35,689 nt of DNA from an uncultured Clostridia bacterium (GCA_945983355.1 CAMFSU010000018.1:1-35689), one strand, 5' to 3'; shown: positions 1-8,353, counted from the stretch's first letter. Program-made: numbers and translations. The notes: generated by a model from the sequence alone, not told the origin.

Positions 1-215
1 TTATATAACTTCGGCAGCATACCGGAATGGTCAATATGTGCGTGTGTCAAAAAAACGGAATCAATTTGATTTGCGGCAATCGGAAGACTGATGTTTTGGA
101 AAACATCCTTGCCTTGCTCCATTCCGCAATCAACCAAAAAGTATCTATTATTTATTTCCAAGAGAGTACAGCTTCCTGTAACTTCGTGAGTCGCTCCAAT
201 AAATTGTATTCTCAA
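1..215 (-). CDS. Metallo-beta-lactamase-fold RNA hydrolase (5' part only)
   Basis: Reading the minus strand from a TTG at 215-213 gives 71 codons that run off the left edge. A strong GGAGGT site (228-223) sits 7 nt upstream, which decides the TTG start; no ATG is available. The peptide opens LRIQFIGATHEVTGSCTLLE and has the metal-binding signature THAHIDHSG at residues 58-66, corresponding to the HxHxDH motif of the metallo-beta-lactamase fold. The pattern GA-HEVTGSC at the N-terminus is typical of the YSH1/beta-CASP group of exo- or endoribonucleases (COG1236-like). What is seen is only the first strands and the first metal motif; the beta-CASP domain would lie outside the window. It is divergent from the V-ATPase operon. 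Family assignment is good; the exact RNA substrate cannot be stated. Confidence 0.82.
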   Translation of the reverse strand, partial: MRIQFIGATHEVTGSCTLLEINNRYFLVDCGMEQGKDVFQNISLPIAANQIDSVFLTHAHIDHSGMLPKLY

Positions 216-243
216 TTGCTACACCTCCAATGCTTCTGATTAT

Positions 244-271
244 ATTATACAATATAATTCAAGAATTACAA
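244..271 (-). promoter_or_regulatory. Promoter for the metallo-beta-lactamase gene
   Basis: On the minus strand TTGTAA (271-266) is followed after 16 nt by TATAAT (249-244), about 30 nt upstream of the TTG start. This is a plausible SigA promoter in an AT-rich stretch, so the -35 assignment is less certain than the -10. Confidence 0.5.
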
Positions 272-321
272 CTCAAAGAAAATACACTTTACACTGTTCT
301 AAAATATTGTCATTAAAACTA

Positions 322-350
322 TTGACGAAAAACGATAAATATGTTAAAAT
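322..350 (+). promoter_or_regulatory. SigA-type promoter ahead of the V-ATPase operon
   Basis: TTGACG (322-327), a 17-nt spacer and TAAAAT (345-350), with a TG at 342-343 that makes an extended -10. Transcription would begin near 357. It is the only convincing promoter seen between the divergent left gene and subunit E, and a terminator-like hairpin follows it by about 25 nt. Confidence 0.65.
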
Positions 351-379
351 AATTAAAATTGAATAATTATTTTAGCATT

Positions 380-427
380 AATGGATCCAGCTGTCTGCAG
401 AGAAAGCTGGATCCATTTTGTTTTTTT
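380..427 (+). terminator. Terminator-like hairpin in the V-ATPase leader
   Basis: A perfect 13-bp stem AATGGATCCAGCT (380-392) / AGCTGGATCCATT (405-417) encloses a 12-nt loop. It is followed by TTG and seven T residues (421-427). This is the form of a strong intrinsic terminator reading on the plus strand. No plus-strand gene lies upstream to be terminated, because the left neighbour reads away. It therefore either attenuates the V-ATPase operon or ends a short transcript of about 70 nt. Confidence 0.75.
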
Positions 428-464
428 GCAGCAAAATTGACTAAATATAAAAGGAGATAGAATT

Positions 465-1073
465 ATGGAAGTTCAACTTCAGGAGCTTATTGAGCAGATT
501 AAGAAGGATGGTGTTGAAACCGCTGAAGCAGAAGCTAAGGCTATTGTTGAAGCGGCAAAGTTAGATGCCGAAAAGATTATTGCCGATGCACAGGCACAGG
601 CAGATAAAATCTTGAGCCATGCAAAAGTTGAAACCGAGCGAATGACGAAATCAAGCGAGGATGCTATTCGTCAGGCGGGTCGCAATCTGCTTATTTCTTT
701 CAGAGAAAGTGTAACGAGAGAGCTTAATGCTATCGTTAGCGAAAATGTTACTGCTGTATATTCATCGGATGCATTCAAAGGGCTGATTATCAGCATTGTT
801 GAAAATTGGGCAAACAAGCCGGATGCAGAAGATATCGCAGTGATTTTGAATACTCAAGACCTTAATAAGTTGGAAGAAACCTTACTGTCAGCACTTAAAG
901 AAAAAATGTTAAAGGGTATCACTTTGAAGGCGAATGATAATTTTGACGGTGGATTCCGCATCGCTGTCAATGACGGCAGCGCATATTACGATTATTCAGC
1001 AGAGGCAGTTGTGGATATGCTTTCAAATTATCTTAGCCCTAAGGTTACCGAGCTTTTGAAAGAGGCGAAGTAA
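465..1073 (+). CDS. ntpE: V-type ATP synthase subunit E
   Basis: 202 residues. Subunit E forms the peripheral stalk that ties the catalytic A3B3 head to the membrane sector. The N-terminal half (about 1-80) is a charged, Ala/Glu/Lys-rich helix expected to be a coiled coil, with ERMTKSSEDAIRQAGRNLL marking the end of the stalk helix. The C-terminal half is the compact mixed alpha/beta domain that contacts the head. The start is supported by AAAAGGAG about 8 nt before the ATG. It is the first gene of the operon and lies 5 nt before the DUF2764 gene. Length and composition fit the bacterial subunit E family. The specific call rests on low-complexity helix features plus strong operon context, so it is slightly less certain than A and B. 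Confidence 0.88.
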   Translation: MEVQLQELIEQIKKDGVETAEAEAKAIVEAAKLDAEKIIADAQAQADKILSHAKVETERMTKSSEDAIRQAGRNLLISFRESVTRELNAIVSENVTAVYSSDAFKGLIISIVENWANKPDAEDIAVILNTQDLNKLEETLLSALKEKMLKGITLKANDNFDGGFRIAVNDGSAYYDYSAEAVVDMLSNYLSPKVTELLKEAK

Positions 1074-1078
1074 TAACT

Positions 1079-1636
1079 ATGGCTGAATATTATTTAATAT
1101 CGCAGTTGCCGTCTTTGGATGGGATAAGTGAAAATACTCCCCTTCCGATTACCGAAGAACGATTTGCAGAGCTTTGTAATCGATTTTTAGGAAAAAGAGC
1201 GCAGGAAATGCTGAGTAAGCTTACCCTATCACCTCCCAAAAACAGCGAGGAATCCGCCTCTGCATTGATTGATGCCTGGAACGAAAGCGAGAGAAACCTT
1301 CGGTTTGCTCTTGGCAAAGTTCGGGCAGAGAAAATGAAGAAGCCATTTGATACAGAGAATAGAATTTTTCCAGTGGAGTATATCAAGGCAGCGAGTGCAG
1401 CAATAGAAATCGAAAATCCAATGGAAGCAGAAAAATATCTAAACAGTTACCGCTTGGAAATCTTAGAAGCGTTAAGACCTATGGATAGTTTTTCTGAGGA
1501 TTATATTTTCTATTACGGACTAAAATTAAAATTGCTTCTTCGCATAAGGCAGTTTGATACAAAGAGCGGAGAAAAAGCATACAAAAATATATACGACTCC
1601 ATTTTAAATGGAGATAGGTTGGAGGCAAAACAATGA
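1079..1636 (+). CDS. DUF2764 protein of the V-ATPase operon (possible subunit C counterpart)
   Basis: 185 residues beginning MAEYYLISQLPSLDGISENTPLPITEERF. The YYLISQLP opening followed by a helical, charged body is what I recognise as DUF2764. In chlamydiae, spirochaetes and Bacteroidetes, genes of this family sit in the same place, between subunits E and A of V-type ATPase operons. No catalytic motif or membrane segment is visible. The stop overlaps the start of subunit A by 4 nt (ATGA), so the two are probably translationally coupled. The position suggests a structural role at the central or peripheral stalk. Since no separate subunit C gene is present, it may take the place of that subunit. 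That last point is inference; the biochemical role is not established. Confidence 0.8.
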   Translation: MAEYYLISQLPSLDGISENTPLPITEERFAELCNRFLGKRAQEMLSKLTLSPPKNSEESASALIDAWNESERNLRFALGKVRAEKMKKPFDTENRIFPVEYIKAASAAIEIENPMEAEKYLNSYRLEILEALRPMDSFSEDYIFYYGLKLKLLLRIRQFDTKSGEKAYKNIYDSILNGDRLEAKQ

Positions 1637-3402
1637 CCGAAAATAAAGGAAAGGTAGTAAGCATAAACGGAAACTTGGTGTCGGTAGAGTTTGACGGCAA
1701 CGTTTCTATGAACGAAATATGCTATGTTTTTGTGGGTGATACCGCCCTTAAAAGCGAGGTTATCCGTATAAAAGGCAACATTGCTCAAGTACAGGTTTAT
1801 GAAATGACCGATGGTATTCAGTGTGGGGATACGGTTGAATTTACGGGAGATATGCTTTCGGCAGATCTTGGCCCCGGATTGCTCGGTCAGATATATGACG
1901 GACTGCAAAATCCGCTTCCTGTTTTAGCTCAGCAGGCAGGCTGGTTTTTGGAAAGAGGAATTTACGCAGACGGACTGAATTTGGAAAAGAAATGGGAGTT
2001 CACACCGACTGCTAAGGTTGGTGATATTGTTCGTGCGGGTGAACACATCGGCACCGTTCCCGAAGGCCCGTTTACACATAAAATTTTTGTTCCCTTTTAT
2101 CTTCTTGGAAACTATACGGTAAAATCCATTGCCGAAAAGGGCGAATATACCGTTAAGGAAACGATTGCAGTTTTAACCGATGAGCGTGGTCGTGAAATAC
2201 CCGTATCTATGTCGTTTAAGTGGCCTGTTAAACGTGCGGTAAAATGTTATAGTGAGAGATTGGCACCTGCCGAAACAATGGAAACCAAGGTGCGACTTAT
2301 CGACTCTTTCTTCCCTGTAGCAAAAGGCGGAACCTATTGCACTCCCGGACCGTTCGGCGCAGGTAAAACGGTACTACAGCATACCACATCAAAATATGCG
2401 GATGTAGATATCGTTATTATTGCCGCCTGCGGAGAACGTGCAGGTGAAGTTGTTGAAACACTGACTGAGTTCCCCGAACTGACCGACCCCAAAACCGGTC
2501 GTTCACTTATGGAACGAACCATTATCATATGTAATACTTCCTCTATGCCCGTTGCCTCCCGTGAAGCTTCGGTTTATACTGCGGTAACACTTGCCGAGTA
2601 CTATCGCCAAATGGGACTTGATGTTCTTATGTTGGCAGACTCAACATCTCGCTGGGCACAGGCGATGCGTGAAATGTCGGGCAGACTTGAAGAAATCCCC
2701 GGTGAAGAGGCTTTCCCTGCATACTTGGAATCCTATATTGCGGCATTTTACGAAAGAGCAGGCTATGTACGCCTACCCGACGGCAGTACGGGTTCCGTTA
2801 CTATCGGCGGTACAGTATCCCCTGCAGGCGGCAACTTTGAGGAACCCGTAACGCAGGCGACTTTAAAGGTTGTTGGTGCTTTCCACGGTCTTTCTCGTGA
2901 GCGTTCGGATGCAAGAAAATATCCTGCTATCGACCCGCTTATCTCGTGGTCAAAATATAACAGCGTTATTGACGGAGAAAAATTGGAATTTTGTAAGGGC
3001 ATTCTTCATCATGGTGACGAGATCGGCTCAATGATGAAGGTTGTCGGTGAAGAAGGTACTACTCTTTCTGATTACATTACCTATTTAAAATCTGAAATGC
3101 TCGATGCTGTTTATCTGCAGCAGAACTCCTTTGATTTGGTTGAGGCAAACTGCGGAAAACAGCGTCAACGCTATGTTACCGATAAACTCGTGCATATTTT
3201 AGGTAGTAATTATGCTCTTCAAAATAAAGATGATGCGCGAGGCTTCTTTAACCGTATGCGCCAGAAATTCATCGACTGGAATTACACCGAGTTTGAGAGC
3301 GAATCATTTAAAAAAGCAGAAGCTGAGATTGATGAATTGTATCGCAAGGGTGACGGCAAATTAGCCGCACCTGCCGAAAAATTATTAAAGGATGGTGAAT
3401 GA
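1633..3402 (+). CDS. ntpA: V-type ATP synthase catalytic subunit A
   Basis: 589 residues, normal for the family. It is the catalytic nucleotide-binding subunit of the A3B3 head. The P-loop reads GPFGAGKTV at about residues 239-247, with the catalytic lysine at 245. GACGERAGE-type motif ([12 protein letters not shown]) follows the P-loop and carries the general-base glutamate region, and [21 protein letters not shown] is the expected downstream catalytic segment. An N-terminal barrel domain (about 1-75) and the non-homologous insertion specific to subunit A (about 110-190) are present. The start overlaps the DUF2764 stop by 4 nt and has a GGAGG site in the 3' end of that gene. The stop overlaps subunit B by 4 nt, which should help keep the A and B subunits in equal amounts. 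Confidence 0.97.
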   Translation: MTENKGKVVSINGNLVSVEFDGNVSMNEICYVFVGDTALKSEVIRIKGNIAQVQVYEMTDGIQCGDTVEFTGDMLSADLGPGLLGQIYDGLQNPLPVLAQQAGWFLERGIYADGLNLEKKWEFTPTAKVGDIVRAGEHIGTVPEGPFTHKIFVPFYLLGNYTVKSIAEKGEYTVKETIAVLTDERGREIPVSMSFKWPVKRAVKCYSERLAPAETMETKVRLIDSFFPVAKGGTYCTPGPFGAGKTVLQHTTSKYADVDIVIIAACGERAGEVVETLTEFPELTDPKTGRSLMERTIIICNTSSMPVASREASVYTAVTLAEYYRQMGLDVLMLADSTSRWAQAMREMSGRLEEIPGEEAFPAYLESYIAAFYERAGYVRLPDGSTGSVTIGGTVSPAGGNFEEPVTQATLKVVGAFHGLSRERSDARKYPAIDPLISWSKYNSVIDGEKLEFCKGILHHGDEIGSMMKVVGEEGTTLSDYITYLKSEMLDAVYLQQNSFDLVEANCGKQRQRYVTDKLVHILGSNYALQNKDDARGFFNRMRQKFIDWNYTEFESESFKKAEAEIDELYRKGDGKLAAPAEKLLKDGE

Positions 3403-4700
3403 GAGTGAATAAGGTATATAATCGAATAGAATCCATTACCGGTAATGTTATCACTGTCCGAGCAAATGATGTTAAGTATAAGGAATTGGCACAGATCAAC
3501 ACACGCTTCGGCAAGTCCTTGGCTCAGGTTAATAAAATTGAGGGGGATATTGTTTCTCTGCAGGTTTTTGCCGGCGGTCAGGGCGTTTCCACAGGAGATG
3601 AAGTTCGTTTCCTCGGTCACGAAATGCGAGTATCTTTCAGTGAAGATTTATTGGGTCGTATATTTAACGGCTCTGGTGAACCCAGAGATAAAGGCCCTGC
3701 ACTTAACGAGAATATGAAATCTATCGGCGGTCCCTCTGTTAATCCCACGAAACGTATTCTTGCCAACCGAATGATGAGAACCAACATTCCTATGATTGAT
3801 ATGTTCAACACCTTGGTTGTTTCTCAAAAGTTGCCTATTTTCTCTATTTCGGGTGAGCCGTACAATCAACTTCTTGCCCGAATTGCAATGCAGGCAGAAG
3901 CCGACGTAATCGTTCTTGGTGGCATGGGTCTTAAATATGATGATTTTTTATATTTTAAGGATGCGCTTTCCAAGGGCGGCGCACTCAGTAAAACCGTTAT
4001 GTTTATTCATACCGCTTCCGATCCTACTGTTGAGTGTATGATGATTCCCGATATGGTGTTGGCGGTAGCAGAGCAATTTGCACTTCAGAATAAAGACGTA
4101 TTGGTGCTCCTTACCGATATGACCAACTTTGCTGATGCCATGAAGGAAATTGCCATTACGCAGGAACAGGTTCCCTCCAACCGTGGATATCCCGGTGACC
4201 TGTATTCTCAGCTTGCATCCCGTTACGAAAAGGCGGTTGACTTTGCTGATTCGGGTTCGGTTACCGTTTTAGCCGTTACTACAATGCCCGGTGATGATGT
4301 AACTCACCCTGTTCCCGACAATACAGGATATATTACCGAAGGTCAGTATTACCTTAAAGGCGGTCGCATAGAGCCGTTCGGTTCTCTTTCCCGACTAAAA
4401 CAAAACGTAAACGGTAAAACACGAAAAGACCATCGGGCTCTTATGGATGCAATGATTCGCCTTTATTCTTCCTACAAGGAAACGCTTGAAAAGAAAAATA
4501 TGGGCTTTTCTATGAGCCGTTGGGACGAAAAATTGCTGAAATACGGTGAGCTTTTTGAAAGCAAGCTAATGTCGCTGTCGGTTAATCTTATGCTTGAAGA
4601 TGCACTTGATTTGGGATGGGAGATTTTAGCTGATTGCTTCGAAAAGGACGAAACCGGAATCAAATCAGACCTTACTGATGAATTTTGGCCTAAAGGTTAA
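3399..4700 (+). CDS. ntpB: V-type ATP synthase subunit B
   Basis: 433 residues. This is the non-catalytic partner of subunit A in the head. As expected, the P-loop is degenerate: the position reads [17 protein letters not shown] instead of a GxxxxGKT. The typical [14 protein letters not shown] and [16 protein letters not shown]-type stretch (here [18 protein letters not shown]) are present, as is the [11 protein letters not shown] motif. The ATG overlaps the subunit A stop by 4 nt (ATGA). The C-terminal region is helical. Length is at the short end of the family (about 430-470). It ends 14 nt before subunit D. Confidence 0.97.
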   Translation: MRVNKVYNRIESITGNVITVRANDVKYKELAQINTRFGKSLAQVNKIEGDIVSLQVFAGGQGVSTGDEVRFLGHEMRVSFSEDLLGRIFNGSGEPRDKGPALNENMKSIGGPSVNPTKRILANRMMRTNIPMIDMFNTLVVSQKLPIFSISGEPYNQLLARIAMQAEADVIVLGGMGLKYDDFLYFKDALSKGGALSKTVMFIHTASDPTVECMMIPDMVLAVAEQFALQNKDVLVLLTDMTNFADAMKEIAITQEQVPSNRGYPGDLYSQLASRYEKAVDFADSGSVTVLAVTTMPGDDVTHPVPDNTGYITEGQYYLKGGRIEPFGSLSRLKQNVNGKTRKDHRALMDAMIRLYSSYKETLEKKNMGFSMSRWDEKLLKYGELFESKLMSLSVNLMLEDALDLGWEILADCFEKDETGIKSDLTDEFWPKG

Positions 4701-4714
4701 GGAGGTCTGTAGTT

Positions 4715-5347
4715 TTGGCAAAAATCAAACTGACTAAAAACGAGTTGAAGGTACAAAAGGACGCACTTAAAATGTACCGCAGATATTTGCCTACTCTGAC
4801 ACTGAAAAAGCAACAACTCCAATCGGAGATCCGTACAATTGAAGCCAAGGCGAAGGCTGTAAGAAAAGAAAGAGAAGACCTTGAATTCGGATTTCGTGAA
4901 TGGATCGCTGTTTTTAGTGAAATGGATGCCTTCCCAAAGGGAATTATAACCGTCAGCAATATTCGTAAAGGAAAAGGAAACATTGCGGGCGTTGATATTC
5001 CTACGTTTGAGGGCGCGGATTTCTCACGAGGAGATTATGACTTTTATGAAACACCTCTTTGGGTGGATATTGCCGCAAACCATATGGAAAAGGCAATGTC
5101 CCTTGATTTAGAGGCGAAAGTGTTAGATGAACAGGTCAGATTATTAGAGATTGAATTGCTTGCAACCTCTCAAAGAGTCAACCTGTTTGAAAAGGTTAAA
5201 ATCCCCGAAACCGAGGAAAATATCAAAAAAATATCGATTTATATGGCAGACCAACAGGTTAGTGCCGTAGTGCGTTCAAAAATATCAAAACGCAAGATAG
5301 CCCTTCGTAATGCTGTGGCTTCCGAAAAGGAGGTTTATTCATTATGA
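4715..5347 (+). CDS. ntpD: V-type ATP synthase subunit D (central stalk)
   Basis: 210 residues starting at a TTG; a GGAGGT at 4701-4706 lies 8 nt upstream and supports this start. Subunit D is the rotor shaft that turns inside the head. The sequence opens with KIKLTKNELKVQKDALKMYRRYLPTL, the long N-terminal helix, and ends with another long basic helix (AVVRSKISKRKIALRNAVASEKE), consistent with the antiparallel coiled coil of the family. Between them is the short globular part. No subunit F gene, the usual partner of D, is present in the operon. The stop overlaps the subunit I start by 4 nt. Confidence 0.93.
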   Translation: MAKIKLTKNELKVQKDALKMYRRYLPTLTLKKQQLQSEIRTIEAKAKAVRKEREDLEFGFREWIAVFSEMDAFPKGIITVSNIRKGKGNIAGVDIPTFEGADFSRGDYDFYETPLWVDIAANHMEKAMSLDLEAKVLDEQVRLLEIELLATSQRVNLFEKVKIPETEENIKKISIYMADQQVSAVVRSKISKRKIALRNAVASEKEVYSL

Positions 5348-7266
5348 TAGTGCCTATGAAAAAAGTATCTCTTATTATCAGAGAAAACAAAAAGGACGAA
5401 ACCCTAAAAAAACTTCGCAAATTAGGAATTGTCCACATTGAGATAACCGAAGGATCCGGTGAACGACTCGCCTCGCTCCGAGAACAAATTGCCTTACTTG
5501 AAAGTGCGATGTTTACGATTGGCAAAAGGAAAAACATAGAGCCGAAAGACGTGAGCACAATAGAGGCTTTGTCCGTTGCAACGAGAATTCAAGCTCTCGA
5601 TGCGGAGAAAAAGCAGTGTCAGGCAGAACGAATTGCACTCAGTTCCGAGCTTGACCGCTTAAAAAGCTGGGGCGACATTGATCCGAGAAGTATAGGAGAT
5701 TTGGAATCGAAAGGTTATGAGATATCCTTTTACGAGATGCCAAAGACCGAATATGAGTTGCTTGACGAAAGCATTAAAACCGTTCGAATTGATGCAACAA
5801 AATCAACCGTCAGATTTATGCTGCTTAAATCCAATAAGGAAGAAGTTGATGAAGCTGTTACAGCACTGAACACATACCGTTTGGCATTACCACAGCTTTC
5901 TACAGGCGAGATGAAGAAACGGCTTTCGAAACTCAGCACTCGTATAGACGAAATCGACGAAACGATCGCCTCCAATGCCTGTTATGTTGAGAGCATTAAG
6001 AGAGCCGTTGGGGCTACCGAAAAGGAAATTGAATTTGAAACCTATGCTACGGGTATGTCAGATGAAAAGTTATCGCCCGAAAGCGAGTCGCCACTTTCCG
6101 TTTCCTATTTCACAGGCTATATTGAGGCTGAAAATCTTGATAGGCTCAAGCAAACTGCCCAAAGCAATTCTTGGGGACTTCTCGTGGAAGAGCCTTCGAT
6201 TGAGGATAACGTTCCCACCAAGCTTAAAAACAACAAGTTTGTAAGTCTTATTTATCCGTTGACCGACTTTTTAGGCACCGTTCCCGGTTATTTTGAGTAT
6301 GACATTTCGGGTTGGTTTTTGGCGTTTATACTCATATTCTTCGGAATTATTTTCGGCGACGGAGGATACGGATTATTCATCTGTGCTGTTGCGGCAATCC
6401 CGATTATAAAATCGCTTATCACTAAAAAGCAGATTTCGCCCATGTTTTTACTTGTGGGACTGTTCGGACTCTCAACTGTTTTGTGGGGAACGCTTACTTG
6501 CACTTGGTTTGGACTTTCTCCGGAGCAGTTGCCTGCGTGGCTTAAGAGCTTATCCATACCGGTAATTTCAAATGTATATGCCGATAAGATATGGTATCCG
6601 TTCTGGACCAATGGCACCGCAGGGCTGACTACGGCTCAAAATCTGCAGATATTCTGTTTCTCATTGGCGCTGATACAGCTTACAGTTGCACATATAAAAG
6701 GTGCTTTGAGAAATAAAGGCTCCATCAAAATGCTTGGTGATATCGGTTCGATATTACAGCTTTTAGGTATCTACTATTTGGTGCTGAGTCTGGTTGTAAA
6801 CGCCGAGGTGTTCAGCTTCGGACTCGTAATCGGCGGCATTCCGGTAGGAACGGTCGCCATCGCATTGATAGGAATAGGCTTTGTCCTAAGTTTTGTATTT
6901 TCAAACTATGAAGGAAGCATTATCAAATCCATACTTTCAAGTCTTACCAACATTGTGTCGGTTTTGCTTGGTGTGGTAAATGTGTTTTCGGACATCGTTT
7001 CGTATATACGACTTTGGGCGGTCGGCCTTGCAGGTGCCGCAATCTCTGCTACCGTTAATGAGTTGGCAGGACCGTTACTTGGCAATTTTATGTTTATGAT
7101 ACTTGCCATTATTCTATTGGTGTTTGGTCACGGACTGAATATGATTTTAAACATTCTTTCAGTTATCGTTCACGGAATCAGACTCAATACCTTAGAGTTC
7201 TCCTCGCATTTAGATATGTCGTGGAGCGGGCATAAATTTAAACCGTTTAAAGAACAAATTGATTAA
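5344..7266 (+). CDS. ntpI: V-type ATP synthase membrane subunit I (a-subunit)
   Basis: 640 residues. It is the stator membrane subunit that forms the ion half-channels. Residues 1 to about 320 are cytoplasmic, with coiled-coil helices (RIDEIDETIASNACYVESIKRAV). From about 325 to 620 there are seven or eight hydrophobic segments, starting with GWFLAFILIFFGIIFGDGGYG. The key channel arginine lies in SYIRLWAVGLAGAAIS (Arg556), and the family motif GHGLNMILNILSVIVHGIR follows. A GGAGGT site within the end of subunit D precedes the ATG at 5344; a second ATG five codons downstream is a possible alternative. It ends 12 nt before subunit K. Confidence 0.96.
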   Translation: MIVPMKKVSLIIRENKKDETLKKLRKLGIVHIEITEGSGERLASLREQIALLESAMFTIGKRKNIEPKDVSTIEALSVATRIQALDAEKKQCQAERIALSSELDRLKSWGDIDPRSIGDLESKGYEISFYEMPKTEYELLDESIKTVRIDATKSTVRFMLLKSNKEEVDEAVTALNTYRLALPQLSTGEMKKRLSKLSTRIDEIDETIASNACYVESIKRAVGATEKEIEFETYATGMSDEKLSPESESPLSVSYFTGYIEAENLDRLKQTAQSNSWGLLVEEPSIEDNVPTKLKNNKFVSLIYPLTDFLGTVPGYFEYDISGWFLAFILIFFGIIFGDGGYGLFICAVAAIPIIKSLITKKQISPMFLLVGLFGLSTVLWGTLTCTWFGLSPEQLPAWLKSLSIPVISNVYADKIWYPFWTNGTAGLTTAQNLQIFCFSLALIQLTVAHIKGALRNKGSIKMLGDIGSILQLLGIYYLVLSLVVNAEVFSFGLVIGGIPVGTVAIALIGIGFVLSFVFSNYEGSIIKSILSSLTNIVSVLLGVVNVFSDIVSYIRLWAVGLAGAAISATVNELAGPLLGNFMFMILAIILLVFGHGLNMILNILSVIVHGIRLNTLEFSSHLDMSWSGHKFKPFKEQID

Positions 7267-7278
7267 AGGAGAATCATT

Positions 7279-7704
7279 ATGAATTTAGGATTATTAGGAA
7301 CAGCATTGGCAATGGGTATTGCCGCAATCGGCTCGGCAATCGGTATCGGTATTGCGGGTCAGGCTTCAATTGGTGCTTGGAAAAAGTGTTATATGAGCAA
7401 TAAGGCAGCCCCGTTTATTCTTACTGTTTTCGCAGGTGCGCCTCTTACACAGACTATTTACGGCTTCCTTTTGATGCAACAGATGAAGGGTTCCTCTGCC
7501 GATCCTGCCTTTTTGCTCGGTCTTGGAATTGCATCCGGTGTCGCCATGGCTTTCTCGGCTGTATTTCAGGGCAAAGCCGGTGCGGCAGGTGCCGATGCTT
7601 TAGCTGAAACAGGAAAAGGCTTTTCACAGTACATCACTGTTGTCGGTCTTTGCGAAACCGTTGCGTTGTTCGCACTCGTTTTCAGCATGGTAGCGTTAGG
7701 ATAA
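7279..7704 (+). CDS. ntpK: V-type ATP synthase rotor subunit K, probably sodium binding
   Basis: 141 residues making four membrane helices, a duplicated hairpin (16-kDa type proteolipid). Each half has the Gly/Ala-rich pattern expected for ring subunits. Only the second hairpin carries the ion-binding carboxylate, Glu126 in GLCETVALF. Thr57-Gln58 in APLTQTIYG and Gln97 in FQGKAGAAG match the sodium ligands described for Enterococcus hirae NtpK (Thr64, Gln65, Gln110, Glu139); the 29-residue spacing from Gln to Glu is the same. Sodium coupling is therefore likely, as an inference. AAAGGAG lies about 7 nt before the ATG. It is the last gene of the operon and is followed by a terminator. Confidence 0.96.
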   Translation: MNLGLLGTALAMGIAAIGSAIGIGIAGQASIGAWKKCYMSNKAAPFILTVFAGAPLTQTIYGFLLMQQMKGSSADPAFLLGLGIASGVAMAFSAVFQGKAGAAGADALAETGKGFSQYITVVGLCETVALFALVFSMVALG

Positions 7705-7720
7705 ATCTGAATACCTTTAT

Positions 7721-7757
7721 AAGGGCGTCGCAGTTTAAACGCGATGCCCTTTCTTTG
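7721..7757 (+). terminator. Intrinsic terminator of the V-ATPase operon
   Basis: Stem AAGGGCGTCGC (7721-7731) / GCGATGCCCTT (7741-7751), 11 bp with one G-U pair and a 9-nt loop, then TCTTTG. The T tract is short and interrupted, and the IS200 element begins only a few nucleotides later. Confidence 0.8.
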
Positions 7758-7766
7758 TATAACGAA

Positions 7767-7789
7767 AACCACGCGATAGTCGCGTGGTT
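7767..7789. repeat. Left-end subterminal hairpin of the IS200 element
   Basis: A perfect 10-bp inverted repeat AACCACGCGA (7767-7776) / TCGCGTGGTT (7780-7789) with loop TAG. TnpA of this family recognises such a single-stranded hairpin. On the minus strand it is followed by TTTTCG, so it could also stop transcription coming out of the element toward the V-ATPase operon. Confidence 0.75.
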
Positions 7790-7819
7790 CAGTGAAGGTT
7801 TACCGATAAACAAAAACAA

Positions 7820-7883
7820 AATCCTCCATTTGTGTTATTATAGCAGTGACCTGCCAGTCAAGCTAAAACACAAATGGAGGATT
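7820..7883 (+). promoter_or_regulatory. RBS-sequestering stem-loop in the tnpA leader
   Basis: A perfect 17-bp inverted repeat: AATCCTCCATTTGTGTT (7820-7836) and AACACAAATGGAGGATT (7867-7883). Short inner helices TAGC (7841-7844) / GCTA (7862-7865) and TGAC (7847-7850) / GTCA (7857-7860) extend it. The right arm holds the GGAGG (7876-7880) that should serve tnpA, so folding hides the ribosome site. This matches the known translational self-repression of IS200 elements. Confidence 0.85.
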
Positions 7884-7888
7884 AAAAA

Positions 7889-8353
7889 ATAAAAAAAGAA
7901 GAAATCAGTACAAATAGTTTAGCACACACAAAGTGGAATTGCAAGTACCATATAGTGTTTGCGGCAAAGTACAGGCGAAAAGTTTTTTATGCAGATAAAC
8001 GGTTAGAGATACGAGAAATATTGCGAAAGCTCTGCGAATGGAAAGGTGTAGAAATAGTAGAAGGGGAGGTATGCCTAGACCATATTCATATGCTGGTGAG
8101 TATCCCACCCAAAATGAGCGTTTCGGGATTTATGGGATATTTAAAAGGGAAAAGCTCAGTAATGATATTTCAAAAATGGGGCAATATGAAGTTCGCATAC
8201 CGAAACCGCGAATTTTGGTGTAAGGGATATTACGTAGATACCGCGGGTAAAAACACAAAAGCTATAAAGGAATATATTTCAAATCAATTAAAGCACGACC
8301 AAGAAAGTGACCAATTGAGTCTTTTTGACCCGCGGAACCCATTTAATGGGTAG
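7889..8353 (+). CDS. tnpA: IS200 TnpA transposase (HUH/Y1) with ATA at the start position
   Basis: The family's normal N-terminus (KKEEISTNSLAHTKWNCKYHIVFA) is encoded in frame, but the codon where ATG is expected, 8 nt after GGAGG, is ATA at 7889. An in-frame TAA at 7883-7885 rules out a start further upstream. The first standard start is GTG at 7955, which would remove 22 residues including the first core strand. Counting from ATA, the protein is 154 residues. The HUH motif is DHIHML (His65, His67) and the catalytic tyrosine is Tyr129 in KEYISNQ, with Gln133 after it. The body is intact, so this is either a copy silenced by a start mutation or one translated weakly from ATA. No tnpB is present. 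Confidence 0.85.
   Translation: MKKEEISTNSLAHTKWNCKYHIVFAAKYRRKVFYADKRLEIREILRKLCEWKGVEIVEGEVCLDHIHMLVSIPPKMSVSGFMGYLKGKSSVMIFQKWGNMKFAYRNREFWCKGYYVDTAGKNTKAIKEYISNQLKHDQESDQLSLFDPRNPFNG

Noticed and set aside
27-239. 70-codon plus-strand frame at the left edge
   Set aside because: It is antisense to the metallo-beta-lactamase frame, which has a strong SD and a recognisable motif; the plus-strand peptide has no recognisable feature.
381-440. Possible 19-codon leader peptide (MDPAVCRESWIHFVFLQQN) across the V-ATPase leader hairpin
   Set aside because: It has no Shine-Dalgarno, and its codons are those of the perfect stem; no run of a regulatory amino acid is present. The hairpin alone explains the sequence.
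7650-7892. 80-codon plus-strand frame spanning the end of subunit K and the IS200 leader
   Set aside because: It overlaps ntpK out of frame and then crosses a terminator and two hairpins; it is not coding.
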